Assembly (NCBI RefSeq): GCF_002161355.1
Contig: NZ_NFHL01000003.1
Location: forward strand, 62,001 to 126,000
Direction of reading: 5' to 3'
DNA from: Lachnoclostridium sp. An76
GTDB lineage: Bacteria; Bacillota; Clostridia; Lachnospirales; Lachnospiraceae
Length of the DNA stretch: 64,000 nucleotides
Below are positions 17,206 through 26,196 of the stretch, piece after piece. The first letter of the stretch is position 1, and the number at the start of each line of letters is the position of its first letter. The position numbers and the translations under genes are program-made. The notes under the pieces were generated by a model. That model had not been told where the DNA came from, searched no databases, and saw nothing but the letters and a program-made list of their open reading frames with translations.

Positions 17206-20200
17206 ATGAAAAAGACAAAATGGCGCAGGCTTATGTCTGCAGCAGCCAGCGCTTTTATGCTGACCTCTATGCTGCCGATGTACGCATCAGCCGCAGATCC
17301 GGACGGCAGTTCCGCCCCAACGGAGGACAACCTTCCGGTATCGGTCGAGTATCAGAAAGTAACTGATACGCTCACAGACGGAGGAACCTTTACGATCGTT
17401 TCCTCAGATTCCAGTGATAAGGATCTCAGGATCGTGCACCTCACAAACGGGACCACAAAACTGGACCGCTGCAGGGTCAATACTGCGGGGGACACACTGA
17501 CCCCCACGGACTGTGAGATGTCTCAATATGCAGGCACCCACGCCCATGCATGGACGATCTCTGCTGTTGCTGACGGCTATACGGTCAAAAGCGAGACCGC
17601 GAACGGCGGATACATAAACATCAACGCCGGTTCCGCTCAGGCCGGCACTGAGGCACAGACACTCCGGATCGAGGAAACTGCAGAAGACGGTCTCTACACT
17701 ATCAGCAGAACGATCGGTGACACAACTTATTATCTCGCATATACTTCCAGCGGATGGAGCGCGGGCACAGAGGCCTATCCGGTATATCTCTATGAGGAGA
17801 CAGAAGTACAGGCGGAGATCCTGCCAAACGGCAGCACTGCCACCGGCACGACACAGGATCAGCCCTTTGCCGCCGGCACTGGCGGGAGCGCGAATTTCCG
17901 TATCCCGTCGCTGATCACCCTTGACGACGGCAGCCTTCTGGCTGCGATCGATGCACGCTGGAACCACGCAGGCGATGCGTGCGCCCTTGACACCATCCTC
18001 AGCAAATCGGAAGACGGCGGGAAAACATGGACATACAGCTTCCCGAATTATTTCAATGACAGCACAGACGCAAAGCACTCCTATGCTACTGCTTTCATTG
18101 ACCCGGCTATGATCCAGGGAAATGACGGCACCATCTATCTGCTGGCGGACCTCTTCCCCGGCGGCGTGGCCCTGAACACTGCTCCGAAAGCGCCGCTTGC
18201 AAAAAGCGGATATGAAGAGATCGGCGGCGAGTACCGCCTGGTACTGTACGCTTCGCCTCTTCCCGAAAATCAGGCTGCCTATACTCACTATGTAGGCGAT
18301 TTTGGCGCTGACGGATTTGCCCCTGTCATTGACACAGAAGACAGCGGCACAGATTACTATGTAGACCAGTGGTATTACCTCTACAATGCCAACAAAGAAA
18401 AGATTTACTGCGCGCAGCTGGGCAGCAGCAAATATGTACAGCAGAATGTATTTTACTACAACGCAGACCTGCATGTAACGGCAGCCACCTACCTGTGGCT
18501 CGTCACTTCCACTGACGGCGGAGAGACCTGGTCTGCACCGTCCATCCTCAATGAGCAGGTGCGCACAGGAGATTCCAGTGATACTGCGAAATTCTACGGC
18601 GTCGGCCCCGGCCGCGGACTCGCGATGTCTACGGGAAGGATCGTCTTCCCCTGCTATACCTTCTATAATGCGGACGGCAACAGCAGCGTCATCTATTCCG
18701 ATGACAACGGAAAGACCTGGGAGAGAGGCGAAGGCCTCTCATGGCAGACATCAGAGGCAACTGTAGTAGAGGCAGACGGCAGGCTTTACATGTTCGCCCG
18801 CCACGGCGGCTATGCCGTATCCACAGACGGCGGGGAAACCTGGTCGGAGCGCCAGAATACACCCGGCGCAAATATCCACACCGGATGCCAGATCAATGCG
18901 ATCGTATACTCCAAGCTGATCGACGGCAAAACAGCCATCCTGCTCTCCTGCCCGACCGGAGGCAGCCGTGCCAACGGCAAAATTTATACAGGCCTGGTCC
19001 AGGAGAACGGCAGCATCAACTGGGAATATGATTACTCCGTAACTGCGAATGGCGGCTATTACGCTTACTCCTGCCTGACCGAACTGGCGGACGGTTCTGT
19101 CGGACTGCTGTATGAAAATGCAGGCTCATCCGCACTGTATAAGAACATCCCTATCGCTGACATCGCTTCCGGCGCGTCTGTCGGAAATGAGAGGGTCTTA
19201 AATGTACCTCTGTACGGCGAATACAGCATGACTGTTTATGAAGATTTTGCAGGATATGACGAGATTGACGCAGATATCCTCGACATCTCAGTTACGGACA
19301 ACGGAAACGGCAGCTATACCGTGATCTTCACAGGTAAAAAAGAAGGTACTGTCTCCTTTACAGAGACAAACTCGGGAATCGAGTACACAGTCACTGTGGC
19401 GCCCGGGGAACTGGTTAATGTCTCCTTAGAGGCCGGTCAGTCCCAGTCCTTCATCCTGACAGATGACACGGTCGGACAGGAAGCGGATCCGGATATCGCA
19501 GAAGCAGAGATCACTTCCGCACTCTATTCCGACATCCTGGGAGACTGCCCCGGAAGCCTTGGAACTGACAGCAGTTATACAGGAGAGGTCGTTGGCCTTG
19601 AAAACGCTCTGTATACTTTCACCGGCAGCGACGGGAACTGGGTAATCTCCAATACGGACAGCAAGGGAACCCAGGTTTATCTGAACCTCAACGGCAGCAG
19701 CGGAAAATACCCCGGCGGGACAAGCTCCACAGCCTTTGGATTAATAGCCGGAAGCCGGGAAGGTACATTTAAGCTGCGCGATACTTCCACCGGAAGGCAC
19801 CTGCACTTCTACCGAGACGGTCAGAATATCTTTGACCGCTGCGGAAACAGCTGCGGCACAGCTGACGAAATGGAGATCTTCCGTCCGGCAGCCGACGGCG
19901 AAACCTCAGGCAGCGCGATCCCGGGCTACGTCCAGGTGACTGATGCGTCTGAGATCACAGACGGCGGGAAGTATCTGATCACAGCAAAGGTGGATGATAC
20001 TTACTATGCGCTCTATCCGTCCACCAGCACAGGCAGCGCTTATGCCCATGTCATCAAGATCGAGCCGGACAAGGAATGTATCCAGCTTGCCATCACAGGC
20101 GTTGCGCCCGGCACGACGGATTTCATGGCCGGAGGCGTTGTTTACCGGATCACGGTAAGCGGATATCTGGCTCCTGTATTTACCTGGGCTGAAGATTATA

Positions 20201-20868
20201 CTTCCGCCACAGCTACATTTAACCATACTGACGGCAGCTCTCAGACTGTTAACTGTACAGTGAGCAGCCGGACAGAGATTGAAGCCGGCTGCACTTCTGA
20301 CGGAAAGATGATCTATACCGCCAGCGTGGAATTCAACGGGAAGACCTATACGGATACCAGAGAAGCCGTGATCCCGTCCAGCGGGCATTCCTACGGAGAA
20401 CCTGTATTCCAGTGGTCCGAAGATCACTCCGCCTGCACTGCATCTGTCACCTGCTCTGAGTGCGGTGACAGCAAGGCTTATGAGTGCGAAGTGACCAGTG
20501 AGACGACGGAAGCCACTGCCACAACAGACGGCGCCACAGTTTACACAGCCACAGTAACGATCGGCGAAACTGCCTACAGCGATACATTCACTGTAACAAT
20601 CCCGGCCACAGGCACTGATAAGCCTTCCGGTGATACAGATAAGCCCTCCGGCGATACGGATAAGCCCTCTGGCGATAGCGATAAGCCTGCCGGCGGCAAT
20701 GACAAACCGGCTGCAGGCGGCGGTGCCGATAAGCCCTCCGGCGGCAATGGATCCGGCAGTTCAGATACGCCGAAGACAGGAGATTCCTTTGGCTCTGCCT
20801 TCGCATATCTCCTGGCGCTCGCAGCCTGCGGAGCAGTGATCATCAGGATGAGAAGACACCGCGCCTAA
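17206..20868 (+). CDS. Cell-wall-anchored exo-alpha-sialidase (GH33)
   Basis: The 1,220-residue secreted enzyme releases terminal sialic acid from host glycans. The start is at 17206 (AAGGAGGAG upstream) and opens a signal peptide ending near ASAA. The GH33 propeller runs from about 225 to 665 with FRIP (231-234) and four Asp boxes (S-x-D-x-G-x-T-W at 268-275, 435-442, 498-505, 539-546). An N-terminal beta-rich module (~45-200) resembles a second one at ~790-905, suggesting paired carbohydrate-binding domains. Ig-like modules, a DKPSGDT repeat linker and a sorting signal with SDTPKTGD (1186-1193), a hydrophobic helix and RMRRHRA follow. This TPKTG signal is the variant LPXTG of Lachnospiraceae. 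No nan catabolic genes are adjacent. Confidence 0.9.
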   Translation: MKKTKWRRLMSAAASAFMLTSMLPMYASAADPDGSSAPTEDNLPVSVEYQKVTDTLTDGGTFTIVSSDSSDKDLRIVHLTNGTTKLDRCRVNTAGDTLTPTDCEMSQYAGTHAHAWTISAVADGYTVKSETANGGYININAGSAQAGTEAQTLRIEETAEDGLYTISRTIGDTTYYLAYTSSGWSAGTEAYPVYLYEETEVQAEILPNGSTATGTTQDQPFAAGTGGSANFRIPSLITLDDGSLLAAIDARWNHAGDACALDTILSKSEDGGKTWTYSFPNYFNDSTDAKHSYATAFIDPAMIQGNDGTIYLLADLFPGGVALNTAPKAPLAKSGYEEIGGEYRLVLYASPLPENQAAYTHYVGDFGADGFAPVIDTEDSGTDYYVDQWYYLYNANKEKIYCAQLGSSKYVQQNVFYYNADLHVTAATYLWLVTSTDGGETWSAPSILNEQVRTGDSSDTAKFYGVGPGRGLAMSTGRIVFPCYTFYNADGNSSVIYSDDNGKTWERGEGLSWQTSEATVVEADGRLYMFARHGGYAVSTDGGETWSERQNTPGANIHTGCQINAIVYSKLIDGKTAILLSCPTGGSRANGKIYTGLVQENGSINWEYDYSVTANGGYYAYSCLTELADGSVGLLYENAGSSALYKNIPIADIASGASVGNERVLNVPLYGEYSMTVYEDFAGYDEIDADILDISVTDNGNGSYTVIFTGKKEGTVSFTETNSGIEYTVTVAPGELVNVSLEAGQSQSFILTDDTVGQEADPDIAEAEITSALYSDILGDCPGSLGTDSSYTGEVVGLENALYTFTGSDGNWVISNTDSKGTQVYLNLNGSSGKYPGGTSSTAFGLIAGSREGTFKLRDTSTGRHLHFYRDGQNIFDRCGNSCGTADEMEIFRPAADGETSGSAIPGYVQVTDASEITDGGKYLITAKVDDTYYALYPSTSTGSAYAHVIKIEPDKECIQLAITGVAPGTTDFMAGGVVYRITVSGYLAPVFTWAEDYTSATATFNHTDGSSQTVNCTVSSRTEIEAGCTSDGKMIYTASVEFNGKTYTDTREAVIPSSGHSYGEPVFQWSEDHSACTASVTCSECGDSKAYECEVTSETTEATATTDGATVYTATVTIGETAYSDTFTVTIPATGTDKPSGDTDKPSGDTDKPSGDSDKPAGGNDKPAAGGGADKPSGGNGSGSSDTPKTGDSFGSAFAYLLALAACGAVIIRMRRHRA

Positions 20869-20902
20869 ACTGAAAACAGGATCTGCATAAGCTCAATTCA
20901 AA

Positions 20903-20943
20903 GAGCCAGCCTCTCCGGCATCTGCCGGAGAGACTGGCCCTTT
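20903..20943 (+). terminator. Strong terminator after the sialidase gene
   Basis: GCCAGCCTCTCCGGCA and its complement TGCCGGAGAGACTGGC form a ~16-bp stem with a 3-base loop, followed by CCTTT. It separates the sialidase from the converging phosphatidyltransferase gene and could serve both. Confidence 0.8.
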
Positions 20944-21020
20944 ACAGTAATACAGATAATCCTGTTTCAGCTTTTCCATTCTGTCTTCATATTCATCTTT
21001 CTATCTGTAATCTGTATCTT

Positions 21021-21617
21021 CTAAAAGCTATCTCCTTTCCCGCCTTTGATCGCCCGCAGATTACTCCTCCCATAGAGCACCAGCGATACCAGCATCATGA
21101 CTACGCATACTCCGATCAGCACTCTGGATACCCCCATCGGGATATTGTACCAGAACACATGCAGGATCATCATCGCGTAAAGCAGCCACGTCGTTACCTT
21201 GCCGTGCCAGTCCGCTCCAAACACCTTTCCCGTCTTATGTATGACCAACAGCCCGGTAATCCCCATGAATGTCTCCTTCACCACCATCAGCGCCAGCGGC
21301 AGGATCATGAGCGGGAATCGGGTGAGCAGGCAGAAGAGCATCGCCGCCTGGGTCAGCTTATCCGCCACCGGGTCCAGCATCTTCCCCAGGTCGCTTGTCA
21401 TGTGGAAATGCCTTGCCACAAAGCCGTCCACGGTATCCGTTATGCCTGAAAGTATGAGGGTGATCCCTGCCCACAGGTAGTTTTCCTCCACACAGTACAG
21501 CCACATGATGACCGGGATCAGGCAGAGCCTGAAAAAGGACAGGATATTCGGGATCGTCAGGATCTTGTTCTGTGAGCTCTGTGTATCTTTTGATCTTTCA
21601 TTCGAACTGGATTTCAT
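21021..21617 (-). CDS. CDP-alcohol phosphatidyltransferase (PgsA-like)
   Basis: The 198-residue membrane protein has five or six hydrophobic helices and the family signature D-x2-D-G-x2-A-R-x8-G-x3-D-x3-D, read here as DTVDGFVARHFHMTSDLGKM followed by LDPVADK (about residues 63-89). It transfers a phosphatidyl group from CDP-diacylglycerol to an alcohol such as glycerol-3-phosphate, as PgsA does, or phosphatidylglycerol in the cardiolipin-synthase branch. A hydrophilic N-terminal extension of ~20 residues precedes the first helix. The gene stands alone, so I leave out a symbol. Confidence 0.85.
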   Translation of the reverse strand: MKSSSNERSKDTQSSQNKILTIPNILSFFRLCLIPVIMWLYCVEENYLWAGITLILSGITDTVDGFVARHFHMTSDLGKMLDPVADKLTQAAMLFCLLTRFPLMILPLALMVVKETFMGITGLLVIHKTGKVFGADWHGKVTTWLLYAMMILHVFWYNIPMGVSRVLIGVCVVMMLVSLVLYGRSNLRAIKGGKGDSF

Positions 21618-21710
21618 CTGTCTCCTCCTGATCTTATCTTATGCAGGACAGAATCCGGCATACGCCTGTCCGTACCGCGGCACGGCATACGCCTGCCGGA
21701 TCTGTCACGT

Positions 21711-21750
21711 AAAAAATCGTCCATACCCTAAAGAGTATAGACGATTTTTC
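21711..21750. terminator. Bidirectional terminator 3' of the hydrogenase operon
   Basis: AAAAAATCGTCCATAC pairs with GTATAGACGATTTTT around an 8-base loop. It lies just downstream of the hydrogenase operon (minus strand) with T-runs on both strands. Confidence 0.75.
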
Positions 21751-21799
21751 ACGTTTCCACAACCGTGCGGAAAAATTATTTTATAAGCAGAAAGATCAT

Positions 21800-23509
21800 T
21801 TAAACATTCATCTCATTGTGCAGCAGCTTATGCTCTTTCCCTTTCAGGATCCCCGCATACACTTCCGTGATGATCGGGTTCTCATTGGACAGCTTGATCT
21901 GCGCCATATTATCGATCTTATAGATCCCTTCCAGTCTTGCCTTCTTCGTCCTCGGCCCGATCGGCACCGGCTGTCCGCCGCCCGCGATACAGCCTCTCTT
22001 GCACGCCATGACTTCCACGAAATCATAGTGCGCTTCCCCTGCCTTCATCTTCTCCAGCAGGTCCTCCGCGCAGTGGAGTCCGTTGACGACCGCGATCTTC
22101 ACCTCGCGCCCGTTCAGGTTGACTTTTGCCTCCTTGATGCCGTCCACGCCGCGGATGCCGGAGAAACTGATCTCCTCCAGATCTTCTGTGCGGCTGCTGT
22201 TTACAAGACGTCTCAGGACTGCCTCTGTCACTCCTCCGGTCACTCCGAAGATCGCGCCTGCGCCGGACGCCAGTCCGAACGGCATATCCAGCGCCTCCGG
22301 CTGTACCTGCGCCAGGTCGATGCCCGCCTCCTGGATCATGCGGGTGATCTCAGTCGTCGTGAGCACATAGTCTACATTCTGCTCGCCATCCGTATAATGC
22401 TCAGGCCTTGTGATCTCTGCCTTCTTCGCTGTACACGGCATGATGGAGACCACCATCGTCTTCTTCGGCTCTTTTCCCTCTGCCCTGTCCTTCTCCGCGT
22501 TCATCCGCGCCTCTTCTTTCAGGAGCGCGCCGAACATCTCCTGGGGTGAACGGCAGGTGGAGATATTTTTGCGGAACTCGGGGTAACGGTTCTCACAGAA
22601 TTTCACCCACGCCGGACAGCAGGACGTAAAGAGCGGGAGATTCTCCCCTGATCCCAGGCGTTCTACCAACTCCTTTGACTCTTCCATTACCGTCAGATCC
22701 GCACCGAAATTCGTATCGTAAACTTCATCGAATCCGATCCTTCTCAGCGCTGCCACAAGACGTCCCAGCGTATTCTCGCCTTTCTTGATCCCGAACTTGT
22801 CTCCCACCGCGACACGCACCGCCGGGGCGATCTGCGCCACGACGCGGATATTTTTGTCAGCAAGGGCTGCCCATACGGGCTCCACATTCTGCTTAATGCT
22901 GATCGCGCCTGTGGGACATACGGCGCGGCACTGCCCGCATCCCACACAGTCCGTCTGCGCCAGGTCTTTATTGAACGCGGGCGTCACCTGCATCTTGGAA
23001 CCGCGGAACGCGAAATCCAGGATCCCCAGTCCCTGGATCTCCTCGCAGGTCCTCACACAGTCGCCGCAGAGGATACATTTATTCGGATCCCGGATGACAC
23101 ATTCTGACGAAGTATCCAGCGGGAGCTGTTTTTTATTATTCTCAAAACGCACCTTAGTGATACCCAGCTGGCGGGACAGCTTCTGGAGTGTACAGACGCC
23201 GTTCTTCGCGCAGGTCGTACAGTCGCGGCAGTGGGCCGCCAGAAGGAGCTCGATGATCATCTTCCTGTGATGCTGGAGCCTCGGTGTATTCGTATAGATC
23301 ACCATCCCGTCCCTCGGGACTTCCGAGCAGGATGCGAAGACTCTGCCCCTGTCATCCTCTACTACGCACATGCGGCATGCGCCGTAGGTTGACAATTCTG
23401 AATGATAGCAGAATGTAGGGAGGTCGATGCCGGATTTTCGGATCACGGAAAGCACGTTTCTCTCGTTCGTAAATGTCACTCTTCTGTTGTTTATCGTCAT
23501 ATAACTCAT
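21800..23509 (-). CDS. hydA: [FeFe]-hydrogenase catalytic subunit (HydA/HndD type)
   Basis: The 569-residue subunit reduces protons or oxidises H2 in the cytoplasm. Domains in order: an N-terminal [2Fe-2S] ferredoxin fold (CYHSELSTYGACRMC), a His-Cys3 cluster region (HCRDCTTCAKNGVC), two [4Fe-4S] sites (CILCGDCVRTC and CVGCGQCRAVCP), then the H-cluster domain. Its motifs are L1 TSCCPAW (~295), L2 MPCTAKK (357-363) and L3 MACKRGCIAGGGQP (from 501). The C-terminal small-subunit segment is present. This is the modular group A3 architecture typical of trimeric electron-bifurcating hydrogenases, which couple ferredoxin and NAD(P)H. It is the last of three co-directional genes. Confidence 0.95.
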   Translation of the reverse strand: MSYMTINNRRVTFTNERNVLSVIRKSGIDLPTFCYHSELSTYGACRMCVVEDDRGRVFASCSEVPRDGMVIYTNTPRLQHHRKMIIELLLAAHCRDCTTCAKNGVCTLQKLSRQLGITKVRFENNKKQLPLDTSSECVIRDPNKCILCGDCVRTCEEIQGLGILDFAFRGSKMQVTPAFNKDLAQTDCVGCGQCRAVCPTGAISIKQNVEPVWAALADKNIRVVAQIAPAVRVAVGDKFGIKKGENTLGRLVAALRRIGFDEVYDTNFGADLTVMEESKELVERLGSGENLPLFTSCCPAWVKFCENRYPEFRKNISTCRSPQEMFGALLKEEARMNAEKDRAEGKEPKKTMVVSIMPCTAKKAEITRPEHYTDGEQNVDYVLTTTEITRMIQEAGIDLAQVQPEALDMPFGLASGAGAIFGVTGGVTEAVLRRLVNSSRTEDLEEISFSGIRGVDGIKEAKVNLNGREVKIAVVNGLHCAEDLLEKMKAGEAHYDFVEVMACKRGCIAGGGQPVPIGPRTKKARLEGIYKIDNMAQIKLSNENPIITEVYAGILKGKEHKLLHNEMNV

Positions 23510-23521
23510 GCTCGTCTCCTC

Positions 23522-25408
23522 CTACCATTCCACATGTATCGCGCCAAACGCGCAGGCACTCTCGCAGGCGCCGCACTTGATGCATCTCTTCGGGTCGATC
23601 TCGAACGGCTCTTTGATCTTGCCGCTGATGGCGTCCGCCGGACAGTTTCTCGCACACTTGGAGCATCCCTTGCACCGCTCCGGGCTGATGACATACCGCT
23701 TCAGCGCCGAACATGTATGGGACTCGCATCTCTTATCCACCACATGCGCCACATACTCGTCGCGGAAGAGCCTTAAGGTACTCATGACCGGCAGGGCCGC
23801 GCTCTTGCCGAGCCCGCAGAGTGCAGTCTCTGTGATCGTCCGTGCCAGATCTTCCAGGAGATCCAGGTCTTCCAGTTCCCCGTTCCCTGCGACGATGCGC
23901 TCCAGGATCTCAAGCATCCGCTTCGTTCCCTCGCGGCAGGGCACGCACTTCCCGCAGCTCTCATTCTGGGTAAAGTTCATAAAGAACCTGGCTACTTCCA
24001 CCATACATGTATTATTGTCCATGACCACAAGTCCGCCGGACCCGATCATCGCGCCCATCTTTTTCAGGGAATCGAAATCCAGACTCACATTCAGGTGCTC
24101 GTCCGTCAGGCAGCCGCCGGAAGGCCCGCCGATCTGCACAGCCTTGAACGCGGCATCACCCTTAATGCCGCCTCCGATATCAAAGATAACCTCTTTCAGC
24201 GTGGTCCCCATGGGCACTTCGATCAGCCCGGTATGCTTCACGCTTCCCGTCAGGGCGAATGCCTTTGTACCCGGGCTGTTCTCTGGCCCGATGCTCTTGA
24301 ACCAGTCCGCTCCTTCCAGGATGATCATCGGCACATTAGCAAATGTCTCTACGTTATTTAATACGGTCGGTTTCCCGAACAGCCCCTGTTCCACTGTCCT
24401 GGGCGGCTTCACGCGCGGCATTCCGCGGTTTCCTTCGATGGACGCGGTCAGCGCGCTTCCCTCGCCGCAGACGAATGCCCCGGCGCCCCGGTTGATGTGC
24501 AGACGGAACGAAAAATCCGTCCCCAGGATATTGTCCCCGAGGAGGCCGCATTCCTCAGCCTGGGCGATCGCCAGCTTCAGACGGCTGACTGCCAACGGGT
24601 ACTCCGCGCGCACGTAGATATAGCCTTCCTTCGCGCCTACCGCGTAAGCCGCGATCATCATACCCTCGATCATCTTGTGGGGATCGCCCTCCATGATGCT
24701 CCGGTCCATAAATGCTCCCGGGTCGCCCTCGTCGCCGTTGCAGACTACATAGCGCTCCTTCTCCTGCTGCCGCGCCACCTGGGACCACTTGTACCCGGTC
24801 GGGAACCCGCCGCCCCCGCGCCCGCGCAGGTTGGAGTCTGATACTTCTTTGATCACGTCCTCAGGCTTCATCTCAAAGAGCGCCTTCTCCAGTGCTCTGT
24901 ACCCGCCTGTGGATATGTATTCCTGGATGTGCTCTGCATCGATATGCCCGCAGTTCCGCAGCACGTTCCGGGTCTGTTTTTTATAGAAGGGGATTTCCTC
25001 CTGTTTCCGGTATTCGATGCCGTCCTGCTTAAAGAGCAGGTGGTGGATCACATCCCCCTTCTCAATGGTCCTGTGGAAGATTTCATCGCAGTCCTCTGGT
25101 TTTACCTTTGTATACAGGATACCCTGGGGCTCGATCCGCATCAGCGGTCCCATCTCGCAGAACCCGTGGCATCCGCTCTTCTTCACTCCGATCTCACCGT
25201 CCCCATGCGCGATCTCCGGCCCAAAATGTACTTCCACATCCGGGTGTTCTTTCACCAGTTCGCACATACGCTCATAAATCTGCCCGGAGCCTCCCGCCAG
25301 GCAGCCTGTCCCGGCGCAGATGAGGATCCTGCACCTGCTGTTCTCGATCTGTGCTCTTGAAGCCCCGCGCACCTGTTCGAGAGCTTCTCTGTTCTCTATT
25401 CTGTCCAT
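23522..25408 (-). CDS. hydB: NuoF-like flavin subunit of the bifurcating hydrogenase (HydB/HndC)
   Basis: The 628-residue protein has an N-terminal thioredoxin-like [2Fe-2S] domain (CAGTGCLAGG ... GCHGFCEMGP). The NuoF core follows with an NADH/FMN glycine loop GRGGGGFPTG (196-205), FMN motif NGDEGDPGAFMDR, and the C-terminal [4Fe-4S] set ESCGKCVPCREG. Two more ferredoxin-type [4Fe-4S] sites close the protein (CKGCSKCARNCP and CIKCGACESAC). It binds NAD(P)H and FMN and is the proposed bifurcation site in the HydABC complex. It lies between the HydC-like and HydA-like genes with 5- and 12-base gaps, so it is part of one operon. Confidence 0.95.
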   Translation of the reverse strand: MDRIENREALEQVRGASRAQIENSRCRILICAGTGCLAGGSGQIYERMCELVKEHPDVEVHFGPEIAHGDGEIGVKKSGCHGFCEMGPLMRIEPQGILYTKVKPEDCDEIFHRTIEKGDVIHHLLFKQDGIEYRKQEEIPFYKKQTRNVLRNCGHIDAEHIQEYISTGGYRALEKALFEMKPEDVIKEVSDSNLRGRGGGGFPTGYKWSQVARQQEKERYVVCNGDEGDPGAFMDRSIMEGDPHKMIEGMMIAAYAVGAKEGYIYVRAEYPLAVSRLKLAIAQAEECGLLGDNILGTDFSFRLHINRGAGAFVCGEGSALTASIEGNRGMPRVKPPRTVEQGLFGKPTVLNNVETFANVPMIILEGADWFKSIGPENSPGTKAFALTGSVKHTGLIEVPMGTTLKEVIFDIGGGIKGDAAFKAVQIGGPSGGCLTDEHLNVSLDFDSLKKMGAMIGSGGLVVMDNNTCMVEVARFFMNFTQNESCGKCVPCREGTKRMLEILERIVAGNGELEDLDLLEDLARTITETALCGLGKSAALPVMSTLRLFRDEYVAHVVDKRCESHTCSALKRYVISPERCKGCSKCARNCPADAISGKIKEPFEIDPKRCIKCGACESACAFGAIHVEW

Positions 25409-25413
25409 ACGCT

Positions 25414-25887
25414 CTAAACTCCTCTCAACTCTCGGATCAAATCAGCCGCTGCATCCGGGGTCATCGCCGGATATACTTTGTCATTTACCGTCATGACCGG
25501 GGCAAGTCCGCACGCGCCAAGGCAGGACACCGTCTCCAGCGTAAACAGCATATCGTCTGTGGTCGCCTTCTCCGGGGAGAGCCCCAGCTCGCTGCGCAGC
25601 CTCTCAAGGATAGGGATGGACTTGCGCACATGACAGGCCGTGCCGTCGCACACCTTGATCACAAATCTGCCCTTCGGCTCAAAAGAAAAATTCTCATAAA
25701 ATGTCGCCACGCTGTATGCCTTCGCTTCAGTGATGCCGAGCTTCCCTGCCACGTAGTTGAGAAGCTCCGGCGGAAGGTAGCGGTATTCCGTCTGGATGTC
25801 CTGGATGATCGGGATCAGGGAAGCCTGGTCCGAGCCGTGCTCCGCGATGATCTCATCCGTCTTGTCGTAGTAGCTCTGATCTAACAT
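25414..25887 (-). CDS. hydC: NuoE-like [2Fe-2S] subunit (HydC/HndA)
   Basis: The 157-residue thioredoxin-like ferredoxin has the NuoE cysteine pattern C-x4-C ... C-x3-C, seen as CDGTACHVR and SCLGACGLAP. An N-terminal helical part with VATFYENFSF is typical of the family. It carries electrons between the flavin subunit and its partners in the trimeric hydrogenase. It is the first gene of the operon. The ATG follows a GGAGGTATCC SD, and a clear promoter lies ~60 bp upstream. An HndB homologue is not present, so the complex is the three-subunit type. Confidence 0.95.
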   Translation of the reverse strand: MLDQSYYDKTDEIIAEHGSDQASLIPIIQDIQTEYRYLPPELLNYVAGKLGITEAKAYSVATFYENFSFEPKGRFVIKVCDGTACHVRKSIPILERLRSELGLSPEKATTDDMLFTLETVSCLGACGLAPVMTVNDKVYPAMTPDAAADLIRELRGV

Positions 25888-25945
25888 GGGATACCTCCTT
25901 TAGTCTCTTTGTGTAATATCGATAAAAAATTATCAATCAGTATTT

Positions 25946-25974
25946 ATTATATGGCAGTTTTGACGGTTAGGCAA
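25946..25974 (-). promoter_or_regulatory. Predicted promoter of the hydrogenase operon
   Basis: On the minus strand TTGCCT (25974-25969) and TATAAT (25951-25946) are separated by exactly 17 bases. Downstream, GATAATTTTTTATC is a symmetrical AT-rich site that could bind a regulator. A Rex site was considered but the match is weak. Confidence 0.7.
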
Positions 25975-25977
25975 TAG

Positions 25978-26037
25978 AAAAAGGATGATGTTCTGACTTT
26001 AATACACAAATGCGAAAGTCAGAACATCATCCTTTTT
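25978..26037. terminator. Orphan 23-bp hairpin between divergent genes
   Basis: AAAAAGGATGATGTTCTGACTTT (25978-26000) is matched by its exact complement at 26015-26037, with a 14-base loop and a T-run on both strands. It lies between the divergent hydrogenase promoter and the lysozyme gene, where no transcript is obviously ending. It may insulate the two units or end a short unseen RNA. Confidence 0.7.
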
Positions 26038-26196
26038 TAATAAATTTTATACTAAATATTAGTAGTTTTGTTCCATCGGAAATCCCATCCGCTTCTGCGA
26101 ACTCCTCTTAAACTATCTGCATATATTAAACCAAACCCGGCGGCTCTTTTCCAACGCCTTCCGGGACACATTTATTTATAGAAAGGTCTGATCCAT

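Noticed and set aside
20617..20760. Short tandem repeats resembling a CRISPR array
   Set aside because: They are in-frame coding repeats (DKPSGDT) of the sialidase linker, with no spacers and no cas genes.
25912..25939. Possible Rex operator before the hydrogenase operon
   Set aside because: TTGTG and GATAA half-sites are present, but the match to TTGTTAA-N4-TTAACAA is too weak to claim.
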